Below are positions 1 through 4,407 of a DNA stretch of 7,215 bases, one piece after another. The notes below the pieces were generated by a model that saw only the letters and a program-made list of their open reading frames with translations, made no database searches and was not told where the DNA came from. The translations under genes were made by a program, and so were the position numbers. Source of the stretch: Candidatus Pacearchaeota archaeon ex4484_31 (lineage in GTDB: Archaea > Nanobdellota > Nanobdellia > Pacearchaeales > UBA284); NCBI GenBank assembly GCA_002254805.1, contig NJDW01000029.1:1-7215 (forward strand), given 5' to 3'. Every line of letters begins with the position of its first letter. The first letter of the stretch is position 1.

Positions 1-117
1 GATTACAAAATAGAAAATAATGGCTCTCTAGAAGAATTAAAAAAAGCAATAGATAAACTAGCAAAAAAGCTTGGATTGAAAAAAAATCAAGAAAAAAACG
101 AAAAAATTGTGAGTTAG
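1..117 (+). CDS. C-terminal tail of a gene cut by the window edge, possibly a P-loop kinase
   Basis: Frame 1 is open from the first base and gives 38 residues before a TAG stop at 115-117. The tail contains IENNGSLEELKKAIDKLA and then a lysine-rich end. An 'I-x-N-x-G-S-L-E-E-L' segment followed by an amphipathic helix is typical of the C-terminus of CoaE-like and UPF0200-type P-loop kinases, so a nucleotide or dephospho-CoA kinase-like protein is possible. The P-loop and all catalytic residues lie outside the window, so this assignment is weak; that it is the end of a real gene is more secure. It overlaps the convergent minus-strand gene by four bases (114-117), a compact tail-to-tail arrangement with no room for a separate terminator. 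Confidence 0.6.
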   Translation, partial: DYKIENNGSLEELKKAIDKLAKKLGLKKNQEKNEKIVS

Positions 118-449
118 CTTGGTAGTATTCTTTCCATGGTTTTTCTTTTTCTATCCATGTATAAAACAGGACTTTTGAAAATATCTGAAATTTTTTTCAC
201 AAGCGTTGAAAGTTTCTGTTTATCAACAGCTTTGTATACATCAACTTCTGGGATGTTGCATATTCCTCTTTCTTTATCTTCATGTGGAAAGTACGGTAGT
301 TTGATAAGAGCTATAATGTCTTGATCTTTTTTAAGGAAATAAACCTTAGAATTTTCCCATCTTTCTTTTTTAAGTTGTAATCCATACTTTTCTGCTATCT
401 CTTCTAAATAATTTTCTATTTCTTTACAATCAAATTTTTTGTTCAACAT
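114..449 (-). CDS. Small hypothetical protein, 111 residues
   Basis: I do not recognise this protein. It reads as a soluble alpha/beta protein: a charged helix near residues 8-22, strand-like segments around VYFL (36-39) and IIALIKLPYF (45-54), and a lysine-rich C-terminal half with the helix KLSTLVKKISDIF. It has no signal peptide, no membrane segment and only two cysteines. The ATG at 447-449 is chosen because a TATA-like element (479-489, read on the minus strand) lies about 35 bases upstream, which would give a near-leaderless mRNA. It runs divergently from the DUF5320/DUF134 unit and convergently to the gene fragment at 1-117, so it is probably transcribed alone. The opposite-strand open frame within it (136-324) has low-complexity composition and is best read as a shadow. 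Confidence 0.75.
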   Translation of the reverse strand: MLNKKFDCKEIENYLEEIAEKYGLQLKKERWENSKVYFLKKDQDIIALIKLPYFPHEDKERGICNIPEVDVYKAVDKQKLSTLVKKISDIFKSPVLYMDRKRKTMERILPS

Positions 450-478
450 TTTCTAAGCAAGAAAAAAAGAAAGAAGCA

Positions 479-489
479 TTTAAATATTT
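479..489 (-). promoter_or_regulatory. TATA-like box for the minus-strand hypothetical gene
   Basis: Read on the minus strand this is AAATATTTAAA, a close match to the archaeal TATA consensus. Its centre is about 35 bases upstream of the ATG at 449. An initiation point roughly 25 bases downstream of the box would leave only about ten untranslated bases. It sits back-to-back with the plus-strand TATA box at 505-515, so the intergenic region is a compact divergent promoter. Confidence 0.55.
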
Positions 490-504
490 TTGAACAACCG
501 AAAG

Positions 505-515
505 ATTTATAAATA
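505..515 (+). promoter_or_regulatory. TATA box (with purine-rich BRE) for the 55-aa ORF/DUF5320/DUF134 unit
   Basis: The sequence ATTTATAAATA is a near-ideal archaeal TATA box, and the bases just before it (CCGAAAG, 498-504) resemble a TFB recognition element. Transcription would start near 533-540. That places the 55-residue ORF at 563 behind a leader of roughly 25-30 bases and the DUF5320 gene well inside the message, consistent with DUF5320 having a Shine-Dalgarno sequence. No closer promoter with correct spacing is visible for DUF5320. Confidence 0.6.
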
Positions 516-562
516 GTGAATTATTATTCATAATGAGATAAAGAATAAATATTCAAAATAAA

Positions 563-730
563 ATGGAAGAAAAAATTAGAAAGAATCAAAGGTTGGAACT
601 GATAGTGGTTTTGCCTACTCTGGAGTATGCTTTATTAAAAACTCCAATAATCGGAGAACTCTATAAACATATACTAGAGTCAAAGTACAAAAAAATTTTT
701 CCAGAGTACAAGAAATTAATTTTCAAATAA
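563..730 (+). CDS. Small unrecognised ORF, 55 residues
   Basis: An ATG at 563 opens a frame of 55 codons closed by TAA at 728-730. The product has a basic N-terminus (MEEKIRKNQR), a hydrophobic middle (LELIVVLPTLEYALL) and a lysine/tyrosine-rich C-terminus (KYKKIFPEYKKL). I recognise no family. Support for a real gene is positional: it lies between a strong TATA box (505-515) and the DUF5320 gene, fills most of an otherwise empty 300-base gap and uses ordinary codons for the window. It has no Shine-Dalgarno sequence, and an in-frame TAA lies only seven codons upstream. It could be a short leader peptide, a degraded gene or chance. Confidence 0.45.
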   Translation: MEEKIRKNQRLELIVVLPTLEYALLKTPIIGELYKHILESKYKKIFPEYKKLIFK

Positions 731-744
731 AAATTTATAAGATA

Positions 745-752
745 GGAGGTGG
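745..752 (+). promoter_or_regulatory. Strong Shine-Dalgarno sequence that fixes the DUF5320 start
   Basis: GGAGGTGG is a full match to the usual archaeal 16S anti-Shine-Dalgarno sequence and lies about six bases before the ATG at 758. It decides the start: a GTG at 749 in the same frame lies inside this site and would add only three residues before the conserved MPFGDGTGP N-terminus, so it is rejected. Confidence 0.8.
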
Positions 753-757
753 TTAAA

Positions 758-1318
758 ATGCCGTTTGGAGATGGAACAGGTCCTTTAGGTCTTGGCCCTG
801 GAACAGGAAGAGGTTTAGGCTATTGTAGAGGCTTTGGTGTTCCTGGCTTTATAAATCCATTAGGCTTTTGGTTCGGAAGGGGCAGAGGCTTCTGGAAATT
901 CTTGCTATTTACACAAGAGATATGTATTTGTCCAGTGTGCGGCTTCATCAGCTTAAGGAAAGACTGTGAACAAGAAAGATGTCCTTATTGCAACAGCCCT
1001 TTGAAGAAAGTATCTCTTAATCCAAACCTATTTTGGTTTGGAAGAGGTCTAGGCTTTGGAAGAGGCAGAGGCTTTGGCTTTAGAAGATGTTGGTGGCTCT
1101 TGCCTTTCTTCCAGTTACAACCAGCAAGGCCTGAGCAAAGTAAGGAAGTACAAGTCAGTAAAGAAGCTGAAAAAATTGAAGAAGTTGGTTTAACAAAAGA
1201 ACAAGAGCTTAACTTACTAGAGAATGAGCTTAAGCAAATAGAGCAAGAGCAAAAAGCTTTAAAGGAAGAAAGAGAAGAAATAATAAGAAGGATAAAGGAA
1301 TTGAAAAGAAGGAGTTAA
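758..1318 (+). CDS. DUF5320 family protein with internal zinc ribbon and C-terminal coiled coil, 186 residues
   Basis: The N-terminus MPFGDGTGPLGLGPGTGRG followed by LGYCRG is the hallmark of DUF5320, small anaerobe-associated proteins of unknown function often found near COG1433 (NifX-like) and MinD-type genes. Order of parts: the Gly-rich signature (1-30); a first aromatic/RG stretch (about 33-46, GFWFGRGRGFW); a zinc-ribbon-like module C56-x-C58-P-V-C61-G then C70-x4-C75-x2-C78; a second aromatic/RG stretch (about 88-110) ending RRCWWLLPFF; a linker; and a charged coiled coil from about 146 to 184, a usual DUF5320 ending. It is followed directly by DUF134: the stop at 1316-1318 abuts the next ATG. 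The role is unknown; the modules suggest a scaffold or metal/nucleic-acid-binding partner (inference). Confidence 0.88.
   Translation: MPFGDGTGPLGLGPGTGRGLGYCRGFGVPGFINPLGFWFGRGRGFWKFLLFTQEICICPVCGFISLRKDCEQERCPYCNSPLKKVSLNPNLFWFGRGLGFGRGRGFGFRRCWWLLPFFQLQPARPEQSKEVQVSKEAEKIEEVGLTKEQELNLLENELKQIEQEQKALKEEREEIIRRIKELKRRS
1309..1314 (+). promoter_or_regulatory. Shine-Dalgarno sequence for the DUF134 gene
   Basis: AAGGAG sits inside the last codons of DUF5320, four bases before the ATG at 1319. It supports translation of DUF134 as an internal cistron of the same mRNA. Confidence 0.6.
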
Positions 1319-1798
1319 ATGCCAAGGCACAGACTAAGAAGAAGGATAAGGTTTTTTCCAGCCTTGAATGGATTCGTTCCGATTACAGAAGAAAAAACTT
1401 CAGAACAGGTGATGCTAACTTTAGAGGAAGTAGAAGCACTTAGACTTAAAGATTTACTAGGCTTGAGTGAGGCAAAAGCAGCAGAGAGGATGAACGTTTC
1501 ACAACCAACCTTCCATAGGATTGTTAAAGAAGCAAGGAAAAAAATAGCAGATGCATTGGTTAATAATAAAAAAATAAAAATCGGAGGAGGTGTTTATGAA
1601 ATGGTAGGAAAAGCAAAAGATCTTGCTGAACAATTAAAAGATATGCCAATCAGAGCTAGAGGTAGAAGAGGCTTTGGAGGGCCTCCAACCTATTGCGTCT
1701 GTCCTGTTTGCGGAAACAAACAACCAAAGGTTCCTGGAGTGCCATGTGCTATGACAAGATGTAATAAATGCGGAGCCTTGATGGTAAGAGGAGATTAA
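1319..1798 (+). CDS. DUF134 family helix-turn-helix protein with C-terminal zinc ribbon, 159 residues
   Basis: The product begins MPRHRLRRRIRFFPALNGF, the basic N-terminal signature of DUF134 (COG1342). A sigma-region-4-like helix-turn-helix spans about residues 46-80 (LGLSEAKAAERMNVSQPTF as the core), followed by the ARKKIADALVN and KIKIGGGVYE motifs that close the family domain. An added C-terminal module has C126-x-C128-P-V-C131-G, then C143-x4-C148-x2-C151, a probable zinc ribbon. DUF134 proteins are presumed DNA-binding regulators, so this is a good candidate for the local regulator, perhaps acting on the TATA boxes at 505 or 1818 (inference). The ATG immediately follows the DUF5320 stop, so the two are co-transcribed and probably translationally coupled. 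Confidence 0.92.
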   Translation: MPRHRLRRRIRFFPALNGFVPITEEKTSEQVMLTLEEVEALRLKDLLGLSEAKAAERMNVSQPTFHRIVKEARKKIADALVNNKKIKIGGGVYEMVGKAKDLAEQLKDMPIRARGRRGFGGPPTYCVCPVCGNKQPKVPGVPCAMTRCNKCGALMVRGD

Positions 1799-1817
1799 AT
1801 AAAGATAAAGACAAAAG

Positions 1818-1828
1818 ATATTTAAATA
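1818..1828 (+). promoter_or_regulatory. TATA box for the COG1433/MBL/MinD unit
   Basis: ATATTTAAATA is centred about 30 bases before the ATG at 1853. That spacing predicts initiation within a few bases of the start codon, so the first gene of this unit should have a leaderless mRNA, and no Shine-Dalgarno sequence is present. No T-rich terminator separates it from the DUF134 stop at 1798, so readthrough from the upstream unit is also possible. Confidence 0.65.
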
Positions 1829-1852
1829 AAGAAACCTTAAAGAAAACCAAAA

Positions 1853-2227
1853 ATGAAAGTTGCAATAAGCTCTACAGGAAAGGAATTAGAAAGTGAAGTA
1901 GATGTGAGGTTTGGTAGATGTCCATACTTTTTGATAGTAGAGATTGAAAACAAAGAAGTAAAGAATTTTAAAGTTATAGAAAACAGAGCAGCGATGCAAT
2001 TTGGAGGTGCTGGAATGACAGCAGCTCAGCTTGTTGCAAATGAAAAGGTTGATGCAGTAATAACTCGTGCTATTGGTCCGAGAGCATTTAGTGTTTTAAC
2101 ACAGCTTGGAATAGAAATATACCAGGGTTCAGGTAAGATAAAATCTGTGATAGAAAAATTCATAGATGGTAAGTTGGAAAAAATAACAGCACCAACAGGC
2201 CCTATGTTTACTGGTAAAAACATTTAA
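1853..2227 (+). CDS. NifX/NifB-like dinitrogenase iron-molybdenum cofactor domain protein (COG1433, orange-protein-like), 124 residues
   Basis: The single domain shows the family landmarks in order: MKVAISSTGKE strand, VDVRFGRCPYFLIVE (about 16-30), the glycine turn GGAGMTAAQLVANE (51-64), VDAVITRAIGPRAFSVL (66-82) and GIEIYQGSG (86-94). Family members bind molybdenum- or iron-sulfur cofactors; Desulfovibrio ORP, a close type, holds a Mo-Cu-S cluster. At 124 residues it has the normal stand-alone length. C23, in a position often occupied by alanine in FGRAPYF, is the only cysteine, and the usual TGNVGP-like stretch reads TRAIGP. It heads a unit with an MBL-fold protein and a MinD/ferredoxin ATPase, an ORP-type context. 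Cofactor identity cannot be read from sequence. The start is supported by the TATA spacing. Confidence 0.9.
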   Translation: MKVAISSTGKELESEVDVRFGRCPYFLIVEIENKEVKNFKVIENRAAMQFGGAGMTAAQLVANEKVDAVITRAIGPRAFSVLTQLGIEIYQGSGKIKSVIEKFIDGKLEKITAPTGPMFTGKNI

Positions 2228-2233
2228 CAATAA

Positions 2234-3055
2234 ATGAAAAAGGCAATTTTGTTAGCAGTTATAGTTTTATTAGTCTTGTTGATCTTGTTTTTCATAAAGC
2301 CAATCAGAAGAGCTGAAGAAAAGAAAAAGGCAGTTGAAATGGTACTGGATTTAGTTCCAACAAACGTAACATTGCTTGTTGTTTATGATAACTATGAATA
2401 TGATCAAGAGTTAAGTACTGGATTTGGCTTTAGCTGTGTTATCAAGACTGAAGATAAAACAATTTTGTTTGATACAGATAGCGATGGTGAAACCTTACTA
2501 AATAATATGGAAAAGCTAGGGATAAAGCCAAAAGCCATCGATGTTGTTGTGTTATCACATATACATTTTGATCATGTCGGAGGACTCACAAGCTTTTTAG
2601 AAAAAAATTCTAACGTAACGGTTTATGTTCCTGCTTCTTTTCCTGATAGTTTTAAAAATCGTATCAAAAAAGAAGGAGCAAAACTTGTTGATGTTAGTGC
2701 TGCAAGAAAAATAACTGAAAGTGTTGGTACAACAGGTGAGCTTGGAACATGGATAAAAGAACAATCCTTGATTGTTAGATCAAGGAAAGGCATTGTTGTT
2801 ATAACTGGTTGTGCGCATCCAGGTATAGTTAACATATTAAAGAGAGTGAAGGAATTAACAAACGAAAACATTTATCTCGTGCTTGGAGGCTTTCATCATC
2901 CTCCAACATCTGTAGTTAAGGAGTTTAAAAAACTTGGCGTTCAAAAGGTTGCGCCATGTCATTGCACAGGCGATACAGCTATAAAGGCATTTGCTCAAGA
3001 GTACGGAGATGATTACATCAAAAATGGTGTTGGAAAAATAATCAAAATAAAATGA
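2234..3055 (+). CDS. Membrane-anchored metallo-beta-lactamase-fold hydrolase (COG1237 type), 273 residues
   Basis: Residues 4-22 form one hydrophobic helix (AILLAVIVLLVLLILFF), flanked by MKK and a basic KPIRR segment. It has no cleavage site, so it reads as a membrane anchor. The MBL-fold domain follows: H109-x-H111-x-D113-H114 in SHIHFDHVGG, H195 in TGCAHPGI, GGFHHPP (H221/H222) and the family motif PCHCTGD with H243. These are the metal ligands expected of COG1237, whose archaeal members are annotated by similarity to a methanopterin-pathway ribofuranosylaminobenzene 5'-phosphate synthase; that name should not be taken as established here. Flanking charges slightly favour a cytosolic catalytic domain. 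It starts six bases after the COG1433 stop and overlaps the MinD start by four bases, so the three genes form an operon. Confidence 0.9.
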   Translation: MKKAILLAVIVLLVLLILFFIKPIRRAEEKKKAVEMVLDLVPTNVTLLVVYDNYEYDQELSTGFGFSCVIKTEDKTILFDTDSDGETLLNNMEKLGIKPKAIDVVVLSHIHFDHVGGLTSFLEKNSNVTVYVPASFPDSFKNRIKKEGAKLVDVSAARKITESVGTTGELGTWIKEQSLIVRSRKGIVVITGCAHPGIVNILKRVKELTNENIYLVLGGFHHPPTSVVKEFKKLGVQKVAPCHCTGDTAIKAFAQEYGDDYIKNGVGKIIKIK

Positions 3056-3891
3056 AGATAGCAATAACTGGTGGCAAAGGAGGAACAGGAAAAAGTACTG
3101 TGGCAACAGCTTTAGCTTTAGAGCTTAGAAAAACAAAAAAGGTTTTGCTTGTAGATGCAGATGTTGAATGCCCTAACGATCATTTGATACTTTCAATAAA
3201 AAGGAAAAAAATCAAAGAGATCTTTCAAAGCATTCCAAAATTTAACAGAAAGAAATGCATAAAATGTGGTTTATGTGCAAAAGTTTGCAGAGAAAACGCA
3301 ATAGTTTTTGTTAAAGGAAGATATCCAATTTTTGTTCCTGATCTTTGTATTGGTTGTAAGGCTTGCTTAATATCTTGTCCTGCCAAGGCTATAGAAGAAG
3401 AAAAGAAAAAAATAGGAACAATCTATTTCAATAAATCTGAAAAAATTGATTTACTTTCTGCTGAAACTGAAATAGGTTATGAGGAAGCAGGCATCATAGT
3501 AAATAGGTTGAAAGAATTTTTGCATAAGATAGAAAAAAACTACGATTACGTTTTAGTTGACACAGCTCCTGGAACTCATTGTAATGTTATAGCAGCATTG
3601 AAAGACTCTGATCTTGCCTTGGTTGTTACTGAACCTACCCCGCTTGGAAAACACGATTTAGAACTTATCTTAAAGCTGATAAAGAGCTTGGGAATAAAGG
3701 CTAGAGTAATTATCAACAAAGCAAACATAGGAAATAAAAAAATCATAGAAAAAATTCTCAGAAAATACAAGACTGAAGTAATTGCTGAAATTCCTTACAG
3801 GAAAAGCATTTTAAAAGCCTATTCTTCTGGTAAGCAGATAAAAGATAAAGCCATACAAAAGATTGCTGAATGGCTTAGAAATCAGTCTTAA
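3052..3891 (+). CDS. MinD-superfamily P-loop ATPase with inserted 2x[4Fe-4S] ferredoxin domain (COG1149), 279 residues
   Basis: The deviant Walker A motif GGKGGTGKS spans residues 7-15 with signature lysine K9, followed by VLLVDADVECPND (31-43). A bacterial-type ferredoxin domain is inserted: C69-x2-C72-x2-C75-x3-C79 and C99-x2-C102-x2-C105-x3-C109-P, enough for two [4Fe-4S] clusters. The ATPase fold resumes with VLVDTAPGTHCNVIAAL (Walker B region, D170) and VVTEPTPLGKHDL. The APGTHC form marks the first of the two COG1149 paralogues usually found side by side. Such proteins probably couple ATP hydrolysis to electron transfer or cofactor transfer, and in Desulfovibrio they accompany ORP. It is the last gene of its unit; the ATG overlaps the upstream TGA, and its end overlaps the convergent DUF357 gene by 17 bases. 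Confidence 0.95.
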   Translation: MKIAITGGKGGTGKSTVATALALELRKTKKVLLVDADVECPNDHLILSIKRKKIKEIFQSIPKFNRKKCIKCGLCAKVCRENAIVFVKGRYPIFVPDLCIGCKACLISCPAKAIEEEKKKIGTIYFNKSEKIDLLSAETEIGYEEAGIIVNRLKEFLHKIEKNYDYVLVDTAPGTHCNVIAALKDSDLALVVTEPTPLGKHDLELILKLIKSLGIKARVIINKANIGNKKIIEKILRKYKTEVIAEIPYRKSILKAYSSGKQIKDKAIQKIAEWLRNQS

Positions 3892-4132
3892 AATATTTTT
3901 GAAGCTTCTTTGGAACAGAAATTGCTTTTAGAATTGCCAAAGCATCAAGCAAACCCCAAACATAGTTTTGCAGTTCAAATGCCTTAACATAATCTTTCTT
4001 TTCTTTAAAGTAAGCATAATCTTTGTAATAACTTTTTGCAAGCTCAAAGATTTCTTTAGCTTTTTCCTTTCCTGTTAGTTTAATTGATTTGAAAACTTCT
4101 TTCAGCTTTTTACTGTTATGTAGGTTCTGCAT
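3875..4132 (-). CDS. DUF357 domain protein, 85 residues
   Basis: The core, ELAKSYYKDYAYFKEKKDYVKAFELQNYVWGLLDALAIL (given here in two parts: ELAKSYYKDYAYF and KDYVKAFELQNYVWGLLDAL, about residues 30-67), is the conserved two-helix motif of DUF357, a small, almost exclusively archaeal alpha-helical family of unknown function. The length is normal. It is the only minus-strand gene between the two MinD genes, overlapping the first MinD gene by 17 bases at its 3' end. Its ATG (4130-4132) abuts the TTG used for the DUF123 fragment, and its first 13 codons lie antisense to recognisable DUF123 homology. No TATA box or Shine-Dalgarno sequence is evident, and any promoter would lie within the DUF123 gene. 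The family call is firm from the motif; the exact start is less sure. Confidence 0.85.
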   Translation of the reverse strand: MQNLHNSKKLKEVFKSIKLTGKEKAKEIFELAKSYYKDYAYFKEKKDYVKAFELQNYVWGLLDALAILKAISVPKKLQKYFKTDF

Positions 4133-4407
4133 TGAACAATCTAGAGAAAAGGATCTTAAGACATCTAAGAAAAAGAAAGAAACTGAGATGGCATATAGAC
4201 TACTTACTCTCTTGTAGAGATGTTATTGTGAAAAGAATTCTTTACAAAGAAAATAAAAAAAGAGATGAATGTGAAATAGCAAAGAAAATTAAAAAGATTA
4301 GCAAACCTATACCAAATTTTGGTTGTTCTGATTGTTCTTGTGAGAGCCATTTATTTAAATTACAGCATCTGATAAATGTTGATGGCATGAAGATCTGGAA
4401 AAAATGA
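4132..4407 (+). CDS. 5'-truncated DUF123 / Uri-superfamily (GIY-YIG-like) endonuclease, 91 residues from a TTG
   Basis: The product carries most of the DUF123 (COG1833) domain: ILRHLRKRKKLRWHIDYLL (8-26), DECEIAKKI (46-54, including E47) and the family ending GCSDCSCESHLF (64-75). The N-terminal part that would supply the GIY strand is absent. Homology continues upstream of the TTG as FYCYVGSA in the same frame, which is open back to 4093 and then closed by TGA at 4090-4092, with no ATG, GTG or TTG before 4132. Full-length relatives are roughly 130-150 residues. This is therefore probably a gene remnant, or its start involves sequence lost at a rearrangement; activity is unlikely. Its stop overlaps the next MinD ATG by four bases, so it may persist as the leader of that unit. 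Confidence 0.72.
   Translation: MNNLEKRILRHLRKRKKLRWHIDYLLSCRDVIVKRILYKENKKRDECEIAKKIKKISKPIPNFGCSDCSCESHLFKLQHLINVDGMKIWKK
4350..4361 (+). promoter_or_regulatory. Possible TATA box for the second MinD unit, inside the DUF123 fragment
   Basis: TTTATTTAAATT resembles a TATA box and is centred about 49 bases before the MinD ATG at 4404, which would leave a leader of about 20-25 bases. It lies in coding sequence of the DUF123 fragment (the SHLFKLQ region), so the AT-richness may be incidental. If real, it would free the downstream genes from the damaged gene. Confidence 0.3.

Noticed and set aside
439..497. Inverted octamer TTGTTCAA (439-446) / TTGAACAA (490-497) around the minus-strand promoter, as a possible operator
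   Set aside because: Eight bases with a 43-base gap is easily chance in AT-rich DNA, and one half lies in coding sequence.
732..741. TATA-like ATTTATAAGA just before DUF5320
   Set aside because: Its spacing would place transcription initiation at or inside the start codon at 758, while the Shine-Dalgarno sequence implies an mRNA that starts further upstream.
749..757. GTG at 749 as the DUF5320 start
   Set aside because: It lies inside the GGAGGTGG ribosome site, and the conserved family N-terminus begins at the ATG at 758.
2026..3106. Open frames on the minus strand opposite the COG1433 and MBL genes
   Set aside because: They have no recognisable domains or start signals, and the plus-strand genes over them have complete family motifs.
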